Below, in pieces: positions 1 to 6,042 of a stretch of DNA of 64,000 nucleotides. The translations under genes and the position numbers were made by a program. The notes beneath the pieces were generated by a model. It made no database searches and was not told the DNA's origin. It worked only from the letters and a program-made list of their open reading frames with translations. Origin of the DNA: Aquipseudomonas alcaligenes_A (lineage in GTDB: Bacteria > Pseudomonadota > Gammaproteobacteria > Pseudomonadales > Pseudomonadaceae). The number at the start of each line of letters is the position of its first letter. Positions within the stretch are counted from its first letter, which is position 1. Location: the NCBI GenBank assembly GCA_048595745.1, contig CP184361.1; one strand, given 5' to 3'.

Positions 1-401
1 AAGCTCTTGGCGCCAACTTTATTTAGGTCAACCACAAGATCACCTGCAAGATTTTTAGGCTCCTTGCTATCGTTGGTCCAAGCGTCTATGCAGTCAAGTT
101 TATGGCCGCCGCGCAATATAGTATGAAATGCTTCTACTACTTGAAGCGTTGCATCTATATCTTCTTGGTCTTCCTCCCACCAGTCCACGGGCTCTGAGAA
201 ACCAAGATCTGTAGCATTTTGATCAAGATGTCTGAATGCACAACTGCAACCGTCTTTTGAACCAAGGAACCATTTATTTGGGTAACGCAGGAGGGCCGCT
301 TCTGGTATAGCGCTTACGTTCCTTGAGAACTGCACTAGGGGCGTACTGAGTGCTGTTAGGTCAGCTTCGGATGTTGTACTTACTATGGCCATGTAGCACA
401 T
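1..401 (-). CDS. Cassette 16 protein, 3' end beyond window (hypothetical)
   Basis: This minus-strand frame opens with ATG at 399-401, eight bases inside the cassette, and stays open to the window edge (133 codons seen). The product begins MCYMAIVSTTSEADLTALST and contains a cysteine pair in GCSCAFRHL near residue 55, a DWWEEDQEDID acidic stretch near residue 75, and no signal peptide or membrane segment. It looks like a soluble cytoplasmic protein. I recognise no enzyme motif; similar hypothetical proteins occur in gene cassettes as far as I recall, but no function is known to me. The stop codon and attC lie to the left of the window. Confidence 0.8.
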   Translation of the reverse strand, partial: MCYMAIVSTTSEADLTALSTPLVQFSRNVSAIPEAALLRYPNKWFLGSKDGCSCAFRHLDQNATDLGFSEPVDWWEEDQEDIDATLQVVEAFHTILRGGHKLDCIDAWTNDSKEPKNLAGDLVVDLNKVGAKS

Positions 402-407
402 GATGGA

Positions 408-496
408 ACCTAACGATTAAGCTAACGGGCAGGCAAAAGCGTAGCTTTTGGCTGTCCAGCGAACGAAGTGAGCGGCAGTTGAGCGCATTGTTAGCT
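408..496 (-). repeat. attC of cassette 15
   Basis: The site has outer cores CCTAAC at the left and GTTAG at the right. The inner arms are GCTAAC and GTTGAGC, which pair with a single unpaired G, the extrahelical base used by integron integrases. The variable terminal stem is GCAAAAGC/GCTTTTG around GTA. It belongs to the subfamily that has CGATTAAGCTAAC after the left core, shared with the sites at 1588 and 6043. Confidence 0.92.
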
Positions 497-1051
497 GTGA
501 CTTTTAACTGCGTCGCGAACATTGGAAAGCTCTGTGGCAAGATGGGCTGGCATGATGTATATAGCCAGAAAACCCCCTCTCTCTATTATTAGGGGGCGAA
601 TGTTACCTTGGAGTTGATTTGCTTTGTTTTTTATGTAGGTAATGAATTCTTCGGGGGTTAGGTCGTGACTTTGTAATGGATTTAATTCTATAGTCTCTGT
701 AGTGCTTTCTTCTTTAACTAAGATGGTCAGCTTTCCGCTGTTGTGCCATGTCTCTTCGACTTCCGAAAACTTAATTTCTCCGAGGCTTATTTCGCTAAGC
801 TTAAGCAGGTTTTCTTTGTAAAATCCCACCTCTTGATATTCATTGCAGTCGTCCCAGATTGCTATTCCTAATGCATCAAGTGTGGAGATTTCATAAATGA
901 AATCTAATATATCCCAAAATTCGCAGAGTTTAATGTTTTCCAAGAATGGATCAATTTGCTCGATCAATTGTTGGTGGTTGTATTCTTTTTTCTGGAGGCC
1001 ATTCCTTTCTATTGCGTCCAGGATCTCGTGACATGCCTGTTTTAAGTCCAT
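491..1051 (-). CDS. Cassette 15 protein, hypothetical soluble protein
   Basis: The product is 186 residues from the ATG at 1049-1051, which has GGAG nine bases upstream (1061-1064). A TTG five codons further upstream overlaps that ribosome-binding site and is less likely. The protein is acidic, with no signal peptide or membrane segment. Its first half is rich in aromatic and acidic residues (CEFWDILDFIYEIS, AIWDDCNEYQE) and its second half has alternating charged and hydrophobic residues suggesting mixed alpha/beta structure. I recognise no family. Its size and acidity are reminiscent of small immunity-type proteins, but that is only an impression. The TAA stop lies inside the cassette's attC, as is common for cassette genes. 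Confidence 0.82.
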   Translation of the reverse strand: MDLKQACHEILDAIERNGLQKKEYNHQQLIEQIDPFLENIKLCEFWDILDFIYEISTLDALGIAIWDDCNEYQEVGFYKENLLKLSEISLGEIKFSEVEETWHNSGKLTILVKEESTTETIELNPLQSHDLTPEEFITYIKNKANQLQGNIRPLIIERGGFLAIYIMPAHLATELSNVRDAVKSHS

Positions 1052-1086
1052 TTTTAGCGTCTCCAATGTATGTGGCGGTGATTGAA

Positions 1087-1160
1087 GCTAACGTTTGGTT
1101 AAGGGGCCGGCTTTAGCCGGTCCCAGCGAGCGGAGCGAGTGATTTGAACCAATTGTTAGA
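1087..1160 (-). repeat. attC of cassette 14
   Basis: This is a short site with left core GCTAAC and right core GTTAGA. Inner arms GGTTAAG and TTTGAACC pair with an unpaired G. The terminal stem is CCGGC TTTA GCCGG. It belongs to the GGTT/AACC subfamily, as do the sites at 2049, 3340, 4289, 4958 and 5581. Confidence 0.92.
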
Positions 1161-1581
1161 GATTTGCACGATGCGTGGCAAGAAAATAGCCGGCAGGAGC
1201 GCTTAGCGCGAAGAGCACGGAATATTTTGCCATTTGCGTTAAAGAAGATACTGCGAACACCAGCATGGAGTCAGTGTCGATTAGTTTGGAAGATTGCATT
1301 GCGAATACACCTGCTCCAAGTATTGCTGCATATGCTGCTCCTACGATTGCAGCATGCTGCACTGGTTTGTTTTTGCATGAATAACCTACATACAGTCCAG
1401 GCACGGCCCATGCCAGCATGGATGTGGCTTGTATAAGAAGGCTGAAAAGAGGTGATAGGAAATATGGGATGTATAAGGCCGCATCGGTAGCAATTGCTTT
1501 TTGGCCGTGTAGTAAGGCTTGTGAAATGACGCTTGCTAGAACTGCTATGAATAGCCCTATGACGAGAGCGCGTTTGTTCAT
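1156..1581 (-). CDS. Cassette 14 protein, small polytopic membrane protein
   Basis: The product is 141 residues with four likely membrane segments: about 5-25 (ALVIGLFIAVLASVISQALL), 37-62, 75-95 and 105-132. It has a basic N-terminus (MNKRA) and a short tail, and looks like an inner-membrane protein. No catalytic or transport motif is recognised. The ATG is only about ten bases from the recombination core, so the leader is very short and the ribosome-binding site (GAGAT) is weak; expression may depend on read-through from cassettes nearer attI. The stop TAA lies in the attC core. Function unknown. Confidence 0.8.
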   Translation of the reverse strand: MNKRALVIGLFIAVLASVISQALLHGQKAIATDAALYIPYFLSPLFSLLIQATSMLAWAVPGLYVGYSCKNKPVQHAAIVGAAYAAILGAGVFAMQSSKLIDTDSMLVFAVSSLTQMAKYSVLFALSAPAGYFLATHRANL

Positions 1582-1587
1582 GACTAT

Positions 1588-1675
1588 CTCTAACGATTAA
1601 GCTAACGGGCGGCCAAAAGCGTAGCTTTTGGACGTCCAGCGAACGAAGTGAGCGAAAGTTGAGCGCATTGTTAGG
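1588..1675 (-). repeat. attC of cassette 13
   Basis: The site has left core TCTAAC and right core GTTAGGC. Inner arms are GCTAAC and GTTGAGC with an extrahelical G, and the terminal stem is CCAAAAGC GTA GCTTTTGG. It is nearly identical to the site at 6043. Confidence 0.93.
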
Positions 1676-2033
1676 CCGGCTCCGCGCGTGACCTGCTTCG
1701 GATGCTTAAAAATGAAGAGGCTACCGAGGCTAGAAAGATAAAAGGGAATATATAAGCAGCTGCCACAAGATAAAAATAGAAGATTTGTGGGTGGCTAAAT
1801 GCGTATAGAGACCCTTCCCAGGAACTTTCTATCTCTTTTTTGGGAATGCTTGATATTAAGTTCTCAAACTCTTCTTCTGTAGCGGCATTCTCTAACTGTT
1901 CTTCTGAAACAGCGGAAAGATCCATAACGACTTCGCCTTCCTCTGGCGCCGCAGACTGCATTGTTAAGCCTGGCGCAGCTAGAGAGAGCAAAAGGCTGAT
2001 TATGGTGCATCTTAAAAGGTCAAGAGCTTTCAA
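1671..2033 (-). CDS. Cassette 13 protein, secreted or membrane-anchored hypothetical
   Basis: The product is 120 residues starting at a TTG with AAGGA seven bases upstream. No ATG precedes the signal sequence, so TTG is the best start. Residues 1-25 form a signal-peptide-like hydrophobic stretch (LLRCTIISLLLSLAAPGLT). An acidic middle follows (EEGEVVMDLSAVSEEQLENA), then a C-terminal membrane segment at about 84-108, and a basic tail RSRSR. The predicted topology is an acidic periplasmic domain held by one C-terminal helix. No known family is recognised. The stop overlaps the attC core. Confidence 0.75.
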   Translation of the reverse strand: MKALDLLRCTIISLLLSLAAPGLTMQSAAPEEGEVVMDLSAVSEEQLENAATEEEFENLISSIPKKEIESSWEGSLYAFSHPQIFYFYLVAAAYIFPFIFLASVASSFLSIRSRSRAEPA

Positions 2034-2048
2034 CGGTTCTTCCTTGTG

Positions 2049-2124
2049 GCCTAACGTTTGGTTAAGGGGCGGGCTTTAGCCCGTCCCAGTGAGCGAAGCG
2101 AACGGTTTGAACCACTAGTTAGGC
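2049..2124 (-). repeat. attC of cassette 12
   Basis: The site has cores GCCTAAC and GTTAGGC. Arms GGTTAAG and TTTGAACC pair with one unpaired G, and the terminal stem is CGGGC TTTA GCCCG. Compared with the site at 1087, the C-G pairs in this stem are swapped in a compensatory way. Confidence 0.93.
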
Positions 2125-2136
2125 TAGCTGCAGAGT

Positions 2137-2364
2137 TTATTTTTGACCACTAAGTTTTAGCTCTTCCGGATACATTGCTGCGAGCCAAATAGTGCGCCCA
2201 TTACTATCAGAGCACTCAACCTCAAATGCCGGCTCTGGATTTGAGTACACCTCAATAATTGTTCCAACGTCCCCGATGCAAGGGTTGCGTTCGTAATCTG
2301 CACTCGACTTTGAAAAGCGCTCGTCTCGAAGTGCAATAACTTGGACAACATCGTATTGCTTCAT
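2137..2364 (-). CDS. Cassette 12 protein, DUF4926-like small protein
   Basis: The product is 75 residues from the ATG at 2362-2364. Longer in-frame extension to 2589 would run back through an attC site and the neighbouring cassette, so it is an artefact. The sequence MKQYDVVQVIALRDERFSKS, then GDVGTIIEVYSNPEPAFEVE and DSNGRTIWLAAMYPEEL, matches the pattern I know for DUF4926: a small SH3-like barrel with YDVV near the start, a GDVGTVVE motif and a C-terminal PEEL. Function of that family is not established; members occur in integron cassettes and beside unrelated genes. It is soluble, has no signal, and is complete. Confidence 0.82.
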   Translation of the reverse strand: MKQYDVVQVIALRDERFSKSSADYERNPCIGDVGTIIEVYSNPEPAFEVECSDSNGRTIWLAAMYPEELKLSGQK

Positions 2365-2370
2365 TTCGGG

Positions 2371-2458
2371 GCCTAACGTTTGGCTAAGGGGCGGCCGGAA
2401 GCGCAGCTTACGGACGTCCCGAGTGAGCGAAGCGAACGACTTGAGCCAATTGTTAGAC
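2371..2458 (-). repeat. attC of cassette 11 (shared-body cassette)
   Basis: The site has cores GCCTAAC and GTTAGAC. Arms GGCTAAG and CTTGAGCC pair with an extrahelical G, and the terminal stem is built around GGAAGCGCAGCTTACGG. It is the same length and almost the same sequence as the site at 2693. Confidence 0.93.
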
Positions 2459-2692
2459 AGCCCAGCCGTACGTCGGAAATGATGCCAGCGCCGAGCATGA
2501 CCGGCGGAGCGCACGGCGTGTCGGTTTTGGCCCGGAAGGTTATTTGTGATGTGTGCATTGTGTGAGAGCAACTCCTTTGCTGAGCACAAATAACGGCCTC
2601 TACAGTCAGGCGACCATTCGATTCAGGAACACCGCGTCGATGCGGTGATTGTGTTTCCTGGCTCGGTGCTGAATAACCAATTTTGCCCTTGC
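2459..2692 (-). repeat. Shared cassette body, copy A (cassette 11)
   Basis: This 234 bp body lacks a convincing gene and recurs at 2781, 3103 and 4724. It carries the inverted repeat GTTATTTGTG (2550) and CACAAATAAC (2586) enclosing AGCAA-CTCCT-TTGCT. Read on the minus strand, AGGAG sits in that inner loop and an ATG follows 13 bases later. A second hairpin, CACCGC-GTCGAT-GCGGTG, lies near 2630. One minus-strand frame stays open through the whole body and into attC, encoding ...PESNGRL...AVIC...TSQIT...DTPC..., but with no start codon at normal spacing from a ribosome-binding site. It could be a structured RNA, a regulatory cassette, or a decayed gene. Confidence 0.8.
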
Positions 2693-2780
2693 GACTAACG
2701 TTTGGCTAAGGGGCGGCCGGAAGCGCAGCTTACGGACGTCCCGAGTGAGCGAAGCGAACGACTTGAGCCAATTGTTAGAC
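2693..2780 (-). repeat. attC of cassette 10 (shared-body cassette)
   Basis: The site has cores GACTAAC and GTTAGAC, with the same arms and terminal stem as the site at 2371. The two are near-identical over 88 bp, which suggests tandem duplication of the whole cassette. Confidence 0.93.
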
Positions 2781-3014
2781 AGCCCAGCCGGACGCCGGAA
2801 ATGATGCCAGCGCCGAGCATCACCGAGGGAGCGCACGGCGTGTCGGTTTTGGCCCGGAAGGTTATTTGTGACGTGCACATTCTCTGAAAGCAACTCCTTT
2901 GCAGGCCACAAATAACGGCCTCTACTACCAGGCGACCATTCGATTCAGGAATACCGCGTTGATGCGGTGATTGTGTTTCCTGACTCGGTGCCGAAACCAA
3001 CATTTTGGCCTTGC
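2781..3014 (-). repeat. Shared cassette body, copy B (cassette 10)
   Basis: This copy is also 234 bp and keeps GTTATTTGTG/CACAAATAAC and the loop GCAACTCCTTTGC. The second hairpin is ACCGC-GTTGAT-GCGGT. It differs from copy A at scattered bases. Only here does the frame shared by all copies begin with an ATG near the cassette start (3001-3003). That gives a 102-codon reading frame (2695-3003) whose last third is encoded by attC; copies A and D have ATT-GGT at that place. Coding status is therefore uncertain. Confidence 0.78.
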
Positions 3015-3102
3015 GCCTAACGTTTGGCTAAGGGGCGGCCAATAGCGCAGCTATTGGACGTCCCGAGTGAGCGAAGCGAACGACTTGAGCCAATTGTTAG
3101 GC
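3015..3102 (-). repeat. attC of cassette 9 (shared-body cassette)
   Basis: The site has cores GCCTAAC and GTTAGGC and arms GGCTAAG/CTTGAGCC with an extrahelical G. The terminal stem is CCAATAGC GCA GCTATTGG, a perfect stem that differs from the sites at 2371 and 2693 by paired changes. Confidence 0.93.
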
Positions 3103-3339
3103 AGAGGACATCGAGTCGGACGCAGGACATGCTGCCACAGCCGGGCATGATTGATGAAGTGCAGGGCGTGTCGGCTTTGGCCCCGGAGGTTATTTGTGAT
3201 GTGCGCATTTCTTGAAAGCAACTCCCTTGCTGAGCACAAATAACGGCATTTACTGCCAGGCGACCATTCGATTCAGGAGCGCCGCGGTGCGGCAGCTTTG
3301 TTTTATTGCACGGTCATCGACCATGACTTTTGCTCTTAC
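3103..3339 (-). repeat. Shared cassette body, copy C (cassette 9, divergent)
   Basis: This is the most divergent copy (237 bp). It retains GTTATTTGTG/CACAAATAAC, the loop GCAACTCCCTTGC, and the block CAGGCGACCATTCGATTCAGGA. Its second hairpin is GCCGC-GGT-GCGGC, where the first pair is G-C instead of the A-T of the other copies, a compensatory change. The left-hand half, towards 3180-3339, has drifted strongly and lost similarity after about 3290. The common minus-strand frame remains free of stops through the conserved portion, with a TGA upstream. Confidence 0.75.
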
Positions 3340-3416
3340 GCCTAACGTTTGGTTAAGGGGCCGGCTTTAGCCGGTCCCGAGTGAGTGAAGCGAACGACTT
3401 GAACCATTTGTTAGGG
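3340..3416 (-). repeat. attC of cassette 8
   Basis: The site has cores GCCTAAC and GTTAGGG, arms GGTTAAG/CTTGAACC with an unpaired G, and terminal stem CCGGC TTTA GCCGG. The stop of the cassette 8 gene is inside it. Confidence 0.93.
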
Positions 3417-3932
3417 CCGCTCTCTGTTTGCGATATGGGAAAGAAGGCAAATTGCTGAAAATGCCAAGAGGGCAATTGAAGCGTCCCGGAAGAAATATTT
3501 TTCCCTTGATAAAGCTTTAGCATCGCACTCACTTAAATTCTCGCATTTTGGGGTGCATATTTGTTTGCCATTGGCGTGGCATGAGATCATGAATCCATCA
3601 CTATGCTGGATGGTAATTTCTTTGTTGATATATGGCTGAAATGCTTTTTTAGTGGTTTCAGTGTATTTATTTAGTGCCGTGAACTTTAAGAGTTGTGAGG
3701 TGCCGCTCTTCGTGCCTAAGACAAAAAAGCCATATCGGTGGCCGCGATCAATGTGCTTGATCGTGATAGTAGCTTCGGTTGCTTCGTTTGTGGCATGTGA
3801 TGCGTGAAGTTCATGAGTGTTTAGATAGCATGCCCAGGCCACTGCCGATAGGATAAGAGAGGCAAGAGCAGCCCAAATAAATTCGTTAAGGGATCTTGCC
3901 TTTTGAAGATACCCTAATATGTGTCCTGCCAA
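3411..3932 (-). CDS. Cassette 8 protein, two-helix membrane protein with periplasmic loop
   Basis: The product is 173 residues. A membrane segment at about 18-36 (FIWAALASLILSAVAWACYL) and another at about 149-166 (ASIALLAFSAICLLSHI) flank a soluble domain of about 110 residues that would face the periplasm. That domain has a cysteine cluster SCHANGKQICTPKCENLSEC, with four cysteines, possibly disulphide-bonded or metal-binding. The start is a TTG. The only Shine-Dalgarno-like sequence (AGGG) lies within the recombination core GTTAGGG, seven bases upstream, so the core may double as a ribosome-binding site. I do not recognise the family. Confidence 0.75.
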   Translation of the reverse strand: MAGHILGYLQKARSLNEFIWAALASLILSAVAWACYLNTHELHASHATNEATEATITIKHIDRGHRYGFFVLGTKSGTSQLLKFTALNKYTETTKKAFQPYINKEITIQHSDGFMISCHANGKQICTPKCENLSECDAKALSREKYFFRDASIALLAFSAICLLSHIANRERP

Positions 3933-3939
3933 GTTTTTA

Positions 3940-4026
3940 CCCTAACGTTGTGCTAACAGGCGAGTAAAAGCGCAGCTTTTACGAGTCCAGTGAGCGGAGC
4001 GAACGGTGTTGAGCACATTGTTATGC
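3940..4026 (-). repeat. attC of cassette 7
   Basis: The site has cores CCCTAAC and GTTATGC. Inner arms GTGCTAAC and GTTGAGCAC pair with an unpaired G, and the terminal stem is GTAAAAGC GCA GCTTTTAC. It is the only member of its arm type in the window. Confidence 0.92.
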
Positions 4027-4272
4027 GGCATTAACAATGTTCTCGATGGCTTGTTTTGCTTTCTTTAGGCTTACGCTGTGAATTTCTCGATAAACTTTAA
4101 TTGCAAGGGCTTTGTTGCCCGTGTTGATTAGACTTTTGACGTGTTGCATTGTTGCTTGGCCGGGTTCTGGATATAGACCTCTCAGGCGCAAGCGGCGGAT
4201 TCGCATGGCGTTGTATGCGATTACTACCGCTGCAATGGATAACCCGATGACGGCGTAGATAAGGATGGTCAT
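4021..4272 (-). CDS. Cassette 7 protein, membrane-anchored L7/L12-C-terminal-like
   Basis: The product is 83 residues with ATG preceded by AAGGA at eight bases. Residues 3-23 form one membrane segment (ILIYAVIGLSIAAVVIAYNA), followed by a basic stop-transfer run MRIRRLRLRG. The remaining 50 residues (VKSLINTGNKALAIKVYREI, then HSVSLKKAKQAIENI) resemble the C-terminal domain of ribosomal protein L7/L12, where K-AIK-hR---glsLkeAK-hVE is typical. Small membrane-anchored proteins with this fold are known as hypothetical proteins in other bacteria; role unknown. The domain may bind a partner protein at the cytoplasmic face of the membrane. The stop lies in attC. Confidence 0.82.
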   Translation of the reverse strand: MTILIYAVIGLSIAAVVIAYNAMRIRRLRLRGLYPEPGQATMQHVKSLINTGNKALAIKVYREIHSVSLKKAKQAIENIVNAA

Positions 4273-4288
4273 GGCTGCGTTCCTTGCT

Positions 4289-4364
4289 GCATAACGTTTG
4301 GTTAAGGGGCCGGCTTTAGCCGGTCCCAGTGAGCGAAGCGAACGATTTGAACCACTAGTTAGGC
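4289..4364 (-). repeat. attC of cassette 6
   Basis: The site has cores GCATAAC and GTTAGGC, arms GGTTAAG/TTTGAACC and stem CCGGC TTTA GCCGG. Confidence 0.93.
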
Positions 4365-4628
4365 ATCATGGCTAACTGATTGTAAGAACCTAGCTTGAAA
4401 ACTTGTTTCCAGCATTCGATCTACTGCGCTCAGAGATTCTATTGCTTTTTGAGGATCAAATGTGCGCCCTTGTAGGATGGCGTCAGCTTGATTATGGAGA
4501 GCATATGCCAGATGGGCTGCAGCTTTTACCGCCGGATCAGAAGTGTCGTCGCTACCTAAATGATGGGCGAGCAATTGCCGGATTTCGTAAACGGCGAAAG
4601 CCAACAATTGGTTTTGCGTAACGTCCAT
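4359..4628 (-). CDS. Cassette 6 protein, small helical hypothetical
   Basis: The product is 89 residues starting at an ATG with GGAG ten bases upstream. It is predicted largely helical and soluble (NQLLAFAVYEIRQLLAHHLG, AAAHLAYALHNQADAIL, KAIESLSAVDRMLETSFQ), with no cysteine and no signal. It looks like a three-helix cytoplasmic protein. Similar small helical proteins are frequent in cassette arrays; no function is recognised. The stop overlaps the attC core. Confidence 0.78.
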   Translation of the reverse strand: MDVTQNQLLAFAVYEIRQLLAHHLGSDDTSDPAVKAAAHLAYALHNQADAILQGRTFDPQKAIESLSAVDRMLETSFQARFLQSVSHDA

Positions 4629-4647
4629 GCAAATGTATCTCCATGGT

Positions 4648-4723
4648 GCCTAACGTTTGGCTAAGGGGCCGGCTATGCCGGTCCCGAGTGAGCGAAGCGA
4701 GCGACTTGAGCCAATTGTTAGAC
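4648..4723 (-). repeat. attC of cassette 5 (shared-body cassette, short attC)
   Basis: The site has cores GCCTAAC and GTTAGAC and arms GGCTAAG/CTTGAGCC as in the other shared-body cassettes. The terminal stem is the short CCGGC TAT GCCGG, making this attC 12 bp shorter than those at 2371, 2693 and 3015. Confidence 0.93.
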
Positions 4724-4957
4724 AGCCCAGCCGAACGCCGGAAATCATGCCAGCGCCGAGCATGACCGGCGGAGCGCACGGCGTGTCGGTTTTGGCCTCG
4801 GAAGTTATTTGTGATGTGCACATTCTCTGAAAGCAACTCCTTTGCTGGCCACAAATAACGGCCTCTACTGCCAGGCGACCATTCGATTCAGGAACACCGC
4901 GACGATGCGATAATTGTGTTTCCTGGCTCGGTGCTGAATAACCAATTTTGCCCTTGC
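4724..4957 (-). repeat. Shared cassette body, copy D (cassette 5, nearest attI)
   Basis: This 234 bp copy is very close to A and B, and keeps GTTATTTGTG/CACAAATAAC with GCAACTCCTTTGC in the loop. The second hairpin has become ACCGC-GACGAT-GCGAT. On the minus strand this still pairs as AUCGC/GCGGU with a U-G wobble, hinting that the minus-strand RNA matters. Three unrelated cassettes (6, 7, 8) separate it from copies A-C. Confidence 0.8.
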
Positions 4958-5035
4958 GCCTAACGTTTGGTTAAGGGGCCGGCTTTAGCCGGTCCCGAGT
5001 GAGCGGAGCGAACGACTTGAACCACTAGTTAGCGG
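4958..5035 (-). repeat. attC of cassette 4
   Basis: The site has cores GCCTAAC and GTTAGCG, arms GGTTAAG/CTTGAACC and stem CCGGC TTTA GCCGG. Confidence 0.93.
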
Positions 5036-5037
5036 TT

Positions 5038-5550
5038 TCATTTATTTTCGGTGGCACGTTGCTTTACTTGGGCGTGAAGCAGTAGCGGAACTTTTGTAAA
5101 TATATATAAGCCAAGGTTTCCCATGAGAAATAGAATAAAGCTTGCAAGTGATAGCCATAGCTCGCTTTTTAAACTGAGGTGGTAGAGTGCTCTAGCCACA
5201 CGGCCATGCTGTATTGGTGGAAAGCCTGCTGCCCATACATTTGTTATTAGCCAATAAAAGAATAAAAGAAGTGCTCCGCCGAATATAAGGCATCCATACC
5301 ATTCAAATATCTGTGCTGTTGCAAGATCTTCTTTATTCTGCAGGGAATAAATAACGGTTGCTAACAGGCAGAAAATAATTGAAAGGCTTAGTGATGCGGC
5401 TGTGGCTGTGTTGATTTTTGATGCAACACCTTCGGATGAAGGTGTTAGATTAATTAGAAATGAAAGTTGGCTAATGGGTGGTATATTGCCAATAGCATGG
5501 CCAAGAGCTATTGCGATAATCGTCAATATGGTTAGTCTTCGAGCTAGCAT
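5038..5550 (-). CDS. Cassette 4 protein, four-helix membrane protein
   Basis: The product is 170 residues with membrane segments at about 5-30 (RLTILTIIAIALGHAIG), 48-68 (ATAASLSLSIIFCLLATVIY), 83-107 (YGCLIFGGALLLFFYWLI) and 131-154 (LWLSLASFILFLMGNLGLYI). It has a basic charged C-terminal tail. It is probably in the inner membrane with both ends in the cytoplasm. No transporter or enzyme motif is recognised. The gene is AT-rich for a Pseudomonas gene. It fills the cassette, with the stop only three bases from the attC core. Confidence 0.8.
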   Translation of the reverse strand: MLARRLTILTIIAIALGHAIGNIPPISQLSFLINLTPSSEGVASKINTATAASLSLSIIFCLLATVIYSLQNKEDLATAQIFEWYGCLIFGGALLLFFYWLITNVWAAGFPPIQHGRVARALYHLSLKSELWLSLASFILFLMGNLGLYIFTKVPLLLHAQVKQRATENK

Positions 5551-5580
5551 TTAACTGCCTGGTGTGTGTTTGAGTTTTAC

Positions 5581-5656
5581 CGCTAACGTTTGGTTAAGGG
5601 GCGGGCTTTAGCCCGTCCCAGTGAGCGAAGCGAACGATTTGAACCATTTGTTAGAC
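5581..5656 (-). repeat. attC of cassette 3
   Basis: The site has cores CGCTAAC and GTTAGAC, arms GGTTAAG/TTTGAACC and stem CGGGC TTTA GCCCG, as in the site at 2049. Confidence 0.93.
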
Positions 5657-5657
5657 C

Positions 5658-6035
5658 TTACACCGCTACTTGGATGAACGGAAAAACAGTTCTGAATTCT
5701 GTAAGGAGAGCTTGGTTCATATGTAACGAGTTTATAGCATGCTCTCTAGCTGGGCCGTCAAACACCTCGCGATTACGTAGGTATGCAATGCCAAAAATTG
5801 CTTCGTCCTCCTGATTTGTAAAGCTGCGGTCAGGGCTGAAGCCGATTGTTTTGTAGATATGGAAGCGAGGAGCATCAAAGCTAAGCAACTCAGCTATGTA
5901 GTCTGGGTATGCTTCAGTTGACTCCATGATTCGAATAGCCCATTGCTGCAATTCATCTGTGCTTATTGAGTTGCTTAGGTAGCAATTCACGACAAAGGCA
6001 ATGGTTGATGAGTTTTCGCGGGTGAGTCCGTTCAT
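5658..6035 (-). CDS. Cassette 3 protein, hypothetical soluble protein
   Basis: The product is 125 residues. The ATG lies 14 bases from the recombination core with no clear ribosome-binding site. It has an N-terminal helical region (SSTIAFVVNCYLSNSISTDE, then LQQWAIRIMES), a middle AYPDYIAELLSFDAPRFHIYKTI, and a mixed C-terminal half ending FRTVFPFIQVAV. No signal peptide or membrane segment. The arrangement (ISTDELQQWAIRIME...YPDYIAELLSF) is reminiscent of small proteins that accompany contact-dependent or polymorphic toxins as immunity factors, but I cannot place it in a named family. The complete gene ends two bases before attC. Confidence 0.78.
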   Translation of the reverse strand: MNGLTRENSSTIAFVVNCYLSNSISTDELQQWAIRIMESTEAYPDYIAELLSFDAPRFHIYKTIGFSPDRSFTNQEDEAIFGIAYLRNREVFDGPAREHAINSLHMNQALLTEFRTVFPFIQVAV

Positions 6036-6042
6036 GATCTAG

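Noticed and set aside
2137..2589. 150-codon frame for the DUF4926-like gene
   Set aside because: The upstream half crosses an attC and the neighbouring cassette. The true gene starts at ATG 2364.
2373..3208. Open frames translating to ...NNWLKSFASLTRDV... or ...SLRSLGTSVSCASGRPLAKR across attC sites
   Set aside because: These are translations of attC palindromes and recur wherever the sites occur. They are not independent genes.
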